The notes under the pieces are model-generated. The model was given only the letters and a program-made list of their open reading frames with translations. It was not told where the DNA came from and ran no database searches. 19,011 nucleotides of DNA from DATIJJ01 sp039936115. GTDB lineage: Bacteria; Pseudomonadota; Gammaproteobacteria; DSM-16500. The DNA lies in contig JBDTIZ010000075.1 of NCBI GenBank assembly GCA_039936115.1, positions 1 to 19,011 of the forward strand, given 5' to 3'. This document shows positions 7,315 through 14,406 of the stretch, piece by piece. The translations under genes and the position numbers were made by a program. Position 1 is the first letter of the stretch. Each line of letters opens with the position of its first letter.

Positions 7315-9960
7315 TTAATTTTTAGGCTTGGGTGAGGAGCTGTTTTTGTTCTTCCAGATAAAATCCAAAGCACCGGTAAACATAGCCACTTTTCCAGCTA
7401 ATTTGCCATCTTTCAATGCGCCTCTTAATTTGTCATTTTGTTTATCAAAATACTGAGCGAGATTGATCTGTCCTGTGCACACATTCACTAACAACTTTAT
7501 CGCGTCAATTTTATTTTGAAGTGAATACCCAAATCCAAAAAGACCTCCCTTAGCAGAACCATTATTGTTTTTCTGTTCTAACATTTGTTGCAGTGCCTGC
7601 AAATCTCGATTAACAGGTTCCAATAGACGAGTAAAAATTTCTTTCTGAATTTCCATATTTTTTTGATTGGGCGGTAATGATTCCTGATTCGCTAACATAT
7701 AAAAGCCTAGATGTTTAATATACTCTGGCGGTTTGGCATCTAGATAATGCTCTCTGTTCCATTCGCCAAGATTACATAAATGCTGAATTACCAGAGCATA
7801 ATCGATGAATTTGCGATTTGGATCTTTTGCATAGTAGATCTTATCGACTTCCGCTAACTTCTCCTTACCAATCCTTACATCGCCAATTGCGAACGGTAGT
7901 GAATCTAGACTAAAAGATCCATCGATATACATTTTAGTGATTGCTTCACACAAGGCAGGATTTTTATCTATGTTGTTAAATACATCTTCTGATCGAAGAA
8001 TGTTTCTCTTCTCATCACCTGAGAAATATCCTTGCAATATTAATATTAATTTCGCCAGTTGTATGTATTGCAATTCCGGATTGGTGAAATCTTTCTGTAA
8101 TTCATTAAGAATTAAATATATTCGCAGGTTATTCTTATTATTTTGTTTTAATCCTGCAATGCGATCCTCTCCTAGGGAATTTGCTTGTTCTCCTAATTGA
8201 AACAAGATCTTTTCATTTATTAGATTTATATCAATTCCACATACCCATTCTTTTTTAGTTTCAGCTTCTAGGGTGTTAAAAATAGAATCCAAGATTCTAG
8301 CATTAAAATCTAATTGCAGCATGAGCAGTTTTGAATTTGGCTTCGTTAGTTCTTTCGGATCCAAATCTTGCAGAAAATCAGAAGTGGATTTTAGCTCTGG
8401 AAAAGTGAGATCCGTTATTTTAAATGTAAATTTTTCTTCTTCATCTTTTACTTCTTGATTAGAGAGAAGGAAATGTACTAGTTGTCCATCTTTAGCAACT
8501 TCCTTGTGTTTAAACAGTTGCTCAATGGTATGCCTATGTGGATCAACATATGATTTCAATCTAGCCAATGCTGGATGATTAATCAATTCTTTTTCGCATG
8601 CTTTCAAGAATTCAACAATAGCATTTAAATTCTCAACAGTTCGATTCTCTATTGAGAATTTTTCTTCTGTCTCAGAAAGAAGAAATTTCATCAAGTCTTT
8701 ATCTTTAAAAACTTCTGGGTGCTGATAAGCTGTAATAACAAGATCGTGAGAGTCTTTTGGTTTAGCTCTAAATTTTCTGAAATCGGGGTCTTCGACTTGA
8801 GTCAATTCAGAAATAGAAGCTCCTTGCGTTAATAGACAAATCTTTGCTGTTTCAAAATAAATAGATTCAAAATCGTCTGCTGTTAAGTTTTGGCGTTGGA
8901 ATCGAGTGAGTATTATGCCAACAGCTAGAAAGAACAGTTGACCCTCATCACTGCTAGGACGCAAATTAGGATCTAGGCTTTCCATTCTTTTAACAAAAGC
9001 TATAAGAATGTCTTTTAGGTTTATATCGCCAATCTCTCGTACATGAATATCCTCTAAAAATCCTTCATAATTATAAGCACCTTCGCCCTGTTGTAAATGT
9101 TCTATGTACGTAGGGGTATATCCACCAGATCGAGTATAGAGTTCTCTGCGCTCAACAAAAGGATCCGTTGCGCCTAATATGACTAAACAAACTGAGGTTA
9201 GTGAATAGATATCACTTTTAGGACTAGCTAGTTCTAATGCAGTTTCAGGAGCTAGGTAATCAGGAGATCCTCTAGCAGGAACATTAATTTGTGCATTGAC
9301 ATCAGCTAAATTAGCCTTTGTACTTGATCCATAGTCAATTAAATTAACTTTAATTTTTAATTGCTGGCTCTCATCGATATCAAGCATGATATTTTCACAT
9401 TTCACATCGTGATGGATTGTTTCATCACCTCTCATTGTGAGATTATGCATTGAAACGAAGATTATAAATAAGTCTTTTATAATTCGAATACGATCTATAA
9501 GTGTAAGTTGTGCAAGTGCGGGATGTATTTTACCGTGTAGATTAATCAGTGGCAATCCTGGCGCACGTTCCATCACGATATAAAGGCTATTGTTTCTCAC
9601 TATCGGTCCTAACACATCGAAATTATTCTGTTGCGCGAACGACACTTCGTGACTTAAATTTTCAACGTCAACTCCGGAATCTTTTTTAAATCTTTTAATG
9701 ATGTATTTTTTCATAGGTGGTAGCGTTGCTTTATGTTCTTCAGGTGTTTTGAGTCTTCTTTTTTCCGATTCTCTTACCTTCTCTGGAAACACCTCTATTG
9801 CGTTATAAACTTCGCCAAAAGTGCCCGAGCCTTCTTGTTGATCTAATAGCAGATGGAATCTACGTTTACCGATTACTTTAAGTTCAGGTTTGCCAGTTTC
9901 CTTAGATTTCACCATTCCAGTGATATCGTATTCAACTACTTCATAGCGTCCGCTAGACAT
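7315..9960 (-). CDS. Large eukaryotic-like Ser/Thr protein kinase with a long helical C-terminal region
   Basis: The product is 881 residues from ATG 9960, preferred over an upstream GTG (10014) because GAGGA lies eight bases before it. A complete kinase domain covers about residues 35-350. It has the glycine loop GSGTFGEVY (44-52), Lys89 in YIIKRF, and Glu105 in SHEVSF. The catalytic loop is IHHDVKCENIM (Asp185, Lys187, Asn190) and the metal-binding motif is DYG (Asp209). YLAPE (237-239) and the SDIYSL Asp250 follow. All catalytic residues are present, so it should be active. The HRD and DFG motifs appear as HHD and DYG, so it is not a classical RD kinase. About 55 residues of insert between the glycine loop and Lys89 are unusual. 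The remaining 530 residues are helical and unrecognised. There are no transmembrane or PASTA segments, unlike housekeeping PknB kinases. With its neighbours this suggests a cytosolic or translocated effector kinase; substrates are unknown. Confidence 0.85.
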   Translation of the reverse strand: MSSGRYEVVEYDITGMVKSKETGKPELKVIGKRRFHLLLDQQEGSGTFGEVYNAIEVFPEKVRESEKRRLKTPEEHKATLPPMKKYIIKRFKKDSGVDVENLSHEVSFAQQNNFDVLGPIVRNNSLYIVMERAPGLPLINLHGKIHPALAQLTLIDRIRIIKDLFIIFVSMHNLTMRGDETIHHDVKCENIMLDIDESQQLKIKVNLIDYGSSTKANLADVNAQINVPARGSPDYLAPETALELASPKSDIYSLTSVCLVILGATDPFVERRELYTRSGGYTPTYIEHLQQGEGAYNYEGFLEDIHVREIGDINLKDILIAFVKRMESLDPNLRPSSDEGQLFFLAVGIILTRFQRQNLTADDFESIYFETAKICLLTQGASISELTQVEDPDFRKFRAKPKDSHDLVITAYQHPEVFKDKDLMKFLLSETEEKFSIENRTVENLNAIVEFLKACEKELINHPALARLKSYVDPHRHTIEQLFKHKEVAKDGQLVHFLLSNQEVKDEEEKFTFKITDLTFPELKSTSDFLQDLDPKELTKPNSKLLMLQLDFNARILDSIFNTLEAETKKEWVCGIDINLINEKILFQLGEQANSLGEDRIAGLKQNNKNNLRIYLILNELQKDFTNPELQYIQLAKLILILQGYFSGDEKRNILRSEDVFNNIDKNPALCEAITKMYIDGSFSLDSLPFAIGDVRIGKEKLAEVDKIYYAKDPNRKFIDYALVIQHLCNLGEWNREHYLDAKPPEYIKHLGFYMLANQESLPPNQKNMEIQKEIFTRLLEPVNRDLQALQQMLEQKNNNGSAKGGLFGFGYSLQNKIDAIKLLVNVCTGQINLAQYFDKQNDKLRGALKDGKLAGKVAMFTGALDFIWKNKNSSSPKPKN

Positions 9961-10081
9961 CTGTTTATTCCTCGTATTGTGTATTTTTAATGAGTTATTA
10001 ATAGCTTTATGCACAGCATAAATTAAAAAGCTTAAAATAATCTTAATTATCGAGAATAGAATTTCGTCTAATGCACACTTA

Positions 10082-10087
10082 ATTATA
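10082..10087 (-). promoter_or_regulatory. Predicted -10 element for the kinase gene
   Basis: The minus strand reads TATAAT within GTTATAATTAAG. No good -35 is seen at 16-18 bases, and the leader of about 115 bases would be long compared with the other genes here. Confidence 0.3.
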
Positions 10088-10118
10088 ACATCTCCCTATA
10101 AATACGAGTTTGTGCGCT

Positions 10119-10142
10119 CGCCAGCCAGTGCATAAGCTGGCG
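10119..10142. repeat. Perfect seven-base hairpin at the IS boundary
   Basis: CGCCAGC (10119-10125) and GCTGGCG (10136-10142) pair around a ten-base loop. No T-run follows. Its right arm overlaps the presumed left terminus of the IS66 remnant. Confidence 0.5.
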
Positions 10143-10317
10143 TCTCAGTTTTGCGGAATTCTGTAATTATTTGATTATTAGGTAAATTTATTTCAGACTG
10201 TTTTACAATGAATGCAGTTGATCGATATAAGTATTGGTCTCCTTTCGGCAATGCTGCGTGACTTCTTCTACGTCAACCTAATAACCTACAAGCCTTAATA
10301 ATTCATTGAGGCATACC

Positions 10318-10704
10318 ATGCAACCAAACTTGCTATCACTAGATGACGTTAAATCACATTTCGAACATTGGCGAGCAACACGCGTCAAATCGCGAGAAAA
10401 AATTCCGCAAACTTTGTGGGAAGAAGTCAAAAATCTGATTGACCGCTATTCGTTGACAGATATTACGTCGGCTTTGCGAATAAACACCAACCAAATAAAA
10501 GATAATCTTAAAATCAATACAAAAATTAATTTTGCAGAAGCAGGCATTGACAATCTAAGTTCACTCAAGCACCCATTTTTTCCATTTTCAGATAAAGAAC
10601 AAGGTTGTTCGATTGAGTTGTATCGTGCAAATGGAGTCGCCATAAAAATCAATTCACCGCCAATGGTGCTAATACAGAAACTGATCGCTCAATTTATGGA
10701 ATAA
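10318..10704 (+). CDS. tnpA: IS66-family accessory protein TnpA-like (helix-turn-helix)
   Basis: The product is 128 residues from ATG 10318. GAGG a few bases upstream supports this start over the TTG at 10306. Residues about 25-60 (LWEEVKNLIDRYSLTDITSAL then INTNQIK) have the look of a helix-turn-helix like those of IS66 OrfA or transposase_8 proteins, and the gene ends four bases before tnpB, the normal IS66 order. It has the role of a small DNA-binding protein in transposition. The sequence itself is divergent, so the assignment leans on its neighbour. Confidence 0.6.
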   Translation: MQPNLLSLDDVKSHFEHWRATRVKSREKIPQTLWEEVKNLIDRYSLTDITSALRINTNQIKDNLKINTKINFAEAGIDNLSSLKHPFFPFSDKEQGCSIELYRANGVAIKINSPPMVLIQKLIAQFME

Positions 10705-10707
10705 TGT

Positions 10708-11103
10708 ATGTTACAAATCACTTCACAACATCGGCTTCTACTCGCCATTGAACCGATTGATTTTCGGAAAGGCATTTGTGGACTAAAAGCGGTATGCAAA
10801 CAAAAACTGTCATGTGATCCATTTAGCGGTACGATATTTGCATTCACCAACCGTTCGCGCACTTCTGTCAAATTATTGGTATATGATGCGAGTGGTTTCT
10901 GGCTGTGTCAAAAACGCTTTAGTCAGGGAAAGTTAGCATGGTGGCCTGACAATAATTCACATAGCGTGATATTGCGCGCAAGCGAATTGCACGTTCTTCT
11001 GGCACAAGGTAATCCTGTAAAAGCAGCCATCCCAAATGACTGGCGTTGTGTACGACAAGATCATGCTGCGGTTGCAACGGAGGAAAGCAGATTGTCTTTA
11101 TAA
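10708..11103 (+). CDS. tnpB: IS66-family TnpB accessory protein, C-terminus replaced by junction sequence
   Basis: The product is 131 residues. Residues 11-80 match the IS66 Orf2/TnpB family closely: LLAIEPIDFRKGICGL, CDPFSGTIFAFTNR, VKLLVYDASGFWLCQKRF and KLAWW. The natural family end is near residue 113 (PNDWR). The following 18 residues are not family-like, and from about residue 119 they are read antisense to the end of the minus-strand tnpC remnant, so the join is visible inside this gene. It probably still encodes a folded TnpB core, but without a working TnpC it has no partner here. Confidence 0.85.
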   Translation: MLQITSQHRLLLAIEPIDFRKGICGLKAVCKQKLSCDPFSGTIFAFTNRSRTSVKLLVYDASGFWLCQKRFSQGKLAWWPDNNSHSVILRASELHVLLAQGNPVKAAIPNDWRCVRQDHAAVATEESRLSL

Positions 11104-11538
11104 TTCCATGGCAACCATTTTTTAGGTTCTTTAACAATTTGGTTTTTATGCTCTTGCAACGCAATCAGGTAATGCAATGGATTGGTGCCCGCTAATGCAC
11201 ACGTTGGTCATGGTTGGCGCTTCCGGTTGAACGGATTTTGCATCAAATGGTGTGCTCTCATTTTCTTTGCTTTTAGTGCTGTTCGTTGTGTCTGCCTGTT
11301 CTGAATTCTCCGGCTTTTTTTTGTTTCTTCCGCCAAGGCTAAAGATGAGCTTGCGTAAATTGGATAACTTGATTTTTTGTTCGAGCAACGCCTTGGGTAA
11401 CCAGACAGCTAGCTTAATACAAGAAATTGCAAAATCCTGTGTAGAGCGCGGCATGTCGCTGGCTTTAATTGCAGTAATGGCAGCCTCAATGTCCGCTTCC
11501 GATTTATCGATTACTTTTGGCAGTTCGATACCACTCAT
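11061..11538 (-). pseudogene. tnpC: IS66-family transposase TnpC remnant with the catalytic core deleted
   Basis: Two pieces of TnpC survive on the minus strand in different frames. The N-terminal piece starts at ATG 11538 (MSGIELPKVIDKSEADIEA) and contains the leucine-rich KALLEQKIKLSNLRKLIFSL followed by GRNKKKPENSEQ, as in the IS66 leucine-zipper and linker region. The C-terminal piece (about 11210 to the TGA at 11061-11063) reads GTNPLHYLIALQEHK and KKWLPWNYKDNLLSS, the conserved IS66 C-terminus (NPxxYLxALxxH...WxPWxY). They meet near 11200-11215, with some 350 residues including the DDE core missing and a frame change at the join. It faces tnpB tail to tail. Confidence 0.8.
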
Positions 11539-11818
11539 TGGCTATTCCATGACTAAAATGGCGGCTAGCTTAGATTACAATTCTTTTTTTATCAATATGC
11601 TATATCAAAATATGGCATTAAACCGGCGTTAGATGAGTATAAGTATTGAGGTATTATCTCAGCTAACTGAAAAGGAAGTTGTTCTGGCTCAATTCGGGAA
11701 GACTTATTTTAATCAATATCTTAATGTTCTCTTAATATATGTTTTATATAATGCGATCTAATAGTAATTTTTCCAAGATTTACCAAATACTTGTATCCAC
11801 AAAAACGAGGTGTCGCCC
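11539..11818 (+). other. Spacer between the IS66 remnant and the interrupted helical-repeat gene
   Basis: It begins with the probable right IS end (to 11572). A 42-codon frame (11633-11761, starting MSISIEVLSQLTEKE) is open but has no ribosome-binding site, so I do not call it. A perfect TATAAT at 11747-11752 is a likely -10 for the gene at 11819, although no good -35 precedes it. Confidence 0.4.
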
Positions 11819-12610
11819 ATGCAACAACGTTTGTTTGCTCTTAAAAAACAAGAAGCTAAAACAGAAATTAATGTTCCTCAACTATTTTCTGAGCTCTCTA
11901 AAAGTCCATAATCAGCTTATGACCACAGCATTATTTTATTAAGCAGTGCGATGCTTGGTGATAAGGACTCCTATATTAAAACACGGGCCAATCTATGGAA
12001 GAAGCTCAATAGCTCAAAAAATGATTCATTCAAAGCGTGGATGTTAGGCCGTATTGCTGTTGCTGGAACCTATATGGGTGAAAGCGATGATGTGGAGCAA
12101 GCGTTAAAACACTTAAAACCTCTCTTAAAAAAATGTAACAAAGATGAGATGTCTGGCTGGGGTTGGGCCTATCTTGCTAGCGTGAATAACGAAGAATATA
12201 AAAATGCAAAAAAAGCTATGTTAGACGCTGTTGCTGATGCGCCTACTGAAGCTGATAAGTTATGGATTCATATTATGAATATGGAAGCCGCTGCTACAGC
12301 AGGTGATCAAAATACTTATGATTTAATTGTAAATGACATGAAAACCTTGACCCAAAAACTTTCGCTTGTTGAAGCTATCTCGCAAATTCCAGAAAAAGAT
12401 TGGCTGGCTTGGGGATTAGCGAAGGTAAGAAAGGCCGCAAAGATATTGGGAAGAGAAGCAGATGCTCATGAATTAGAACAACCCACGCAAATTGCTATCA
12501 AGAACGCTGAGCTAAAAAATCTGAAAGCTTGCGTAATGATGGCGGAAATTACGAGCCGTAGTACTAATGATTTAGGGCTGACGACCGTAATGTCGCGAGT
12601 CCATAGCTAA
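11819..12610 (+). pseudogene. Helical-repeat (TPR-like) protein gene interrupted by an in-frame TAA
   Basis: A well-formed start exists at ATG 11819, with GAGG about ten bases upstream. It encodes MQQRLFALKKQEAKTEINVP and on to KSP, then meets TAA at 11909-11911. The same frame continues without break as SAYDHSIILLSSAMLGDKDS to the TAA at 12608-12610. Removing the stop gives a product of about 262 residues. The body is alpha-helical with paired-helix segments (AWMLGRIAVAGTYMGESDDVE, WGWAYLASVNNEEYKNAKKA, WIHIMNMEAAATAGDQ) reminiscent of tetratricopeptide repeats; the function is unknown. Internal initiation at ATG 11951 could give 219 residues, but it has no ribosome-binding site. The gene follows the IS remnant and precedes a hairpin repeat. 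Confidence 0.65.
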
Positions 12611-12625
12611 TTGGTGTAATAACAT

Positions 12626-12665
12626 GTTCTTTCGGTCAGTCTGCGCAAGCTTGCTGAAAGGACAC
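12626..12665. repeat. Palindromic repeat, copy A, after the interrupted gene
   Basis: GTTCTTTC (12626-12633) pairs with GAAAGGAC, and a GCAAGCTTGC palindrome lies inside. Its reverse complement starts GTGTCCTT, contains CAAGCTTGC and ends GAAAGAAC, the same blocks in the same order as copy B at 14368-14398, with ten extra bases between the second and third blocks. It could also serve as a terminator. Confidence 0.6.
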
Positions 12666-12697
12666 CAGAGTTTGCCCAAGTTAAATTACTGATCAAA

Positions 12698-12725
12698 TTG
12701 ATTTCAGTCAAATTAAGAGTATCAT
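12698..12725 (+). promoter_or_regulatory. Predicted sigma70 promoter of the PDZ-CaaX gene
   Basis: TTGATT (12698-12703) and TATCAT (12720-12725, five of six matches) are 16 bases apart. The start would fall about 30 bases before the ATG at 12763. Confidence 0.45.
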
Positions 12726-12762
12726 GCGATTTTACAGAGTCAGCAATTTGTGAGGTTTTACT

Positions 12763-14307
12763 ATGCCAAAATATATCTACATTAATATAGAAAGCACTGC
12801 GCTTAATGATCAAGAAAAGGAAATATTAAAAAATCCGCTAGTTAAAGGCGTTAGTTTAAGTTTTATGAATAGTTCTGGTAGCAATATGAAAGAGCTAATT
12901 GCAAGTATTCGTTCTATTCGAGCTGATTTAGTGGTTATGTATGATGGTCGCATGATGACCGATCCTAATCAGGCTGAGGGTTGTGATGTTTTAATTACAT
13001 ATCAATCGCGAAGTGAAATTCTAGAGCTGCTTGAAACTATGGCTGCTAAAACTAAAGAAGAAACTAATGAACAAGCTCCGCCACAGTTTGATGCACTTCA
13101 TTCGTTAGTGTCTGATCTCTCTGTGCCTATTGTTACAGAGGTAAAAATTGATTCTCCTACAACCATGGATCGCTCAAAGCCTGCGCTAACTGTTGCTGCT
13201 TCTGCGCATGTCGTTGCAGAAAATAAAATGGAGATGTCTCTGTCAACAACTCATTCCGAGTCTAGCCCCGAAGTTTACATTGGCCTTGCTTTGAAAGTTA
13301 CTCCTAACGGCTTGTTAATTAAATCAGTTAAAGAGAAAAGTCCTGGTCAACAGGCCGGTCTTCAAGTGGGTGACATTATTCTTACATTCGATAATGTTGC
13401 AGTCAAATCGAGAGAAGACTATAAGCGTGTGCAAGCGACTATGCTCGCTGATCATTCCTATCCCATGATAGTTTCAAGAAATGGGAATTCTATCAGTTTG
13501 CAGGTGACGTTTATGCATCATCAAATAGATGTGCCTACACACAATACTTTATTAGTGCCTCCAGCGGCGAGAGTGTCGCACGCACCACATAGTCCTAAAC
13601 CTATTAGTGTGTATTTAGGTCTGACATTAAAAAAACACGCCTCCGGCTTAGTTGTGACGTCTATTGAAAATAACAATCACGCAGAAAAATCGGGTCTACA
13701 AATCGGAGATGTTATTGCTAAGCTAAATCATGTTGACGCGCGTACTATGGAGGAATTTTTGAATGCTAAAACCGATCTCACTGCTCATAGCTCCTACCCT
13801 ATTGAAGTTTTAAGGAATGGACAGGTTGTTACTTGTAATATTGTTCCTGTCGAAGCTAAGTCTCCTAAGAATTTACCACCTAAGAAGTTAGTCGCCCCTG
13901 AATTTAGTGTTTCGACACGTCCTTCTAAAATGATTTCTGCACATTTAGGTTTGGCGATGCATCAAGTTGGTTCTGAAATGGCTGTAAAAAGCCTTGAAGC
14001 GAATGGTCCTGCCGAACTAGCAGGGTTAAGACCTAGTGATATTATCAAGAAATTGAATTTTAAGTCGATCACTAGCAAGCAATCTTTTTTTGATGTGCTT
14101 GACGAACTTAGAGTCGGTGAAACTTATCCCATAAATATCTGGCGAGAGGGTGCTGAGATAACTTTATCTATTATTCCAGTCCAAGCTGGTCAGAAAACGC
14201 CGATACAAGCAACGGCTACTGCGGCTACTATTGTTGCTGATTCTCAGATTGAGCACGAAGATAAGAAGCCATCAGTTAAAGCTTGTGGTGTCTGTACAAT
14301 AAGTTGA
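12763..14307 (+). CDS. Triple-PDZ protein with a NagZ-like N-terminal domain and a C-terminal CaaX box
   Basis: The product is 514 residues; GAGG lies seven bases before the ATG. Residues 3-63 resemble the first part of the NagZ beta-N-acetylglucosaminidase barrel (EKEILKNPLVKGVSL, then ELIASIRSIRADLVVMYDGR). The DQEGG motif is replaced by DGRMM and the rest of the barrel is absent, so it cannot be an active hydrolase. Three PDZ domains follow at about 172-252, 283-363 and 393-473, each with a GL strand and an AGL-x-x-GD-x-I-type core (QQAGLQVGDIIL, EKSGLQIGDVIAK, ELAGLRPSDIIKK). They resemble the PDZ modules of DegP-like proteins, without any protease. The linkers are Pro/Ser/Thr-rich. The protein ends AKACGVCTIS-like, precisely Ala-Cys-Gly-Val-Cys-Thr-Ile-Ser: Cys-Thr-Ile-Ser fits a farnesylation CaaX box, with a second Cys at -7. 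There is no signal peptide. A host-prenylated scaffold effector is inferred. Confidence 0.8.
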   Translation: MPKYIYINIESTALNDQEKEILKNPLVKGVSLSFMNSSGSNMKELIASIRSIRADLVVMYDGRMMTDPNQAEGCDVLITYQSRSEILELLETMAAKTKEETNEQAPPQFDALHSLVSDLSVPIVTEVKIDSPTTMDRSKPALTVAASAHVVAENKMEMSLSTTHSESSPEVYIGLALKVTPNGLLIKSVKEKSPGQQAGLQVGDIILTFDNVAVKSREDYKRVQATMLADHSYPMIVSRNGNSISLQVTFMHHQIDVPTHNTLLVPPAARVSHAPHSPKPISVYLGLTLKKHASGLVVTSIENNNHAEKSGLQIGDVIAKLNHVDARTMEEFLNAKTDLTAHSSYPIEVLRNGQVVTCNIVPVEAKSPKNLPPKKLVAPEFSVSTRPSKMISAHLGLAMHQVGSEMAVKSLEANGPAELAGLRPSDIIKKLNFKSITSKQSFFDVLDELRVGETYPINIWREGAEITLSIIPVQAGQKTPIQATATAATIVADSQIEHEDKKPSVKACGVCTIS

Positions 14308-14367
14308 TTGTGATTTAAGAGTGACTATTGCCCTGCGCATGTCGATACTCTATGCAATAAGTACCTT

Positions 14368-14398
14368 GTGTCCTTCCGACAAGCTTGCCGGAAGGAAC
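14368..14398. terminator. Palindromic repeat, copy B, and likely bidirectional terminator
   Basis: TCCTTCCG and CGGAAGGA (14371-14396) flank a CAAG/CTTG core, making an almost perfect palindrome between the convergent PDZ gene and the minus-strand operon. A short T-run (ACGTTTTG) follows on the plus side. The sequence is related to copy A at 12626-12665. Confidence 0.65.
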
Positions 14399-14406
14399 GT
14401 TTTGCG

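Larger units (their letters stand above)
9961..10317. other. Gene-free stretch between the kinase and the IS66 remnant
   Basis: I see no coding frame. It holds a perfect minus-strand TATAAT (10082-10087), a likely -10 for the kinase gene about 120 bases before its start. There is also a perfect seven-base hairpin (10119-10142) and the probable left end of the IS66 remnant from about 10133. The rest, to 10317, is probably IS leader sequence upstream of tnpA. Confidence 0.45.
10133..11572. mobile_element. Rearranged, non-autonomous IS66-family remnant
   Basis: The stretch carries IS66-type tnpA and tnpB on the plus strand, followed by a collapsed tnpC on the minus strand. IS66 elements normally keep all three genes in one direction. 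Imperfect ends are visible: TAAGCTGGCGTC from 10133 on the left and, inverted, TAAGCTAGCCGC ending at 11572 on the right, close to the TAAGC typical of IS66 termini. No matching 8-base target duplication is seen outside them. The tnpC catalytic core is missing, so the element cannot move by itself. It may be one element that suffered an inversion and a deletion, or a tnpC-only IS66 relative inserted beside an older copy. The exact boundaries are uncertain. Confidence 0.65.

Noticed and set aside
7937..8458. Plus-strand frames of 61-87 codons inside the kinase gene
   Set aside because: They are antisense to a strongly coding kinase frame, lack ribosome-binding sites and have low-complexity Ser/Phe-rich products.
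10119..10142. The seven-base hairpin as a transcription terminator
   Set aside because: It lies upstream of the kinase gene rather than after a gene and has no T-run.
11252..11632. A 126-codon plus-strand frame
   Set aside because: It is antisense to the recognisable TnpC N-terminus and has the composition of a shadow frame.
11909..11911. Recoding of the in-frame stop as selenocysteine or pyrrolysine
   Set aside because: The codon is TAA, not TGA or TAG, and no insertion-element-like hairpin follows.
12607..12813. A 68-codon minus-strand frame across the spacer before the PDZ gene
   Set aside because: It overlaps the palindromic repeat, the promoter and the PDZ gene start, and has no ribosome-binding site.
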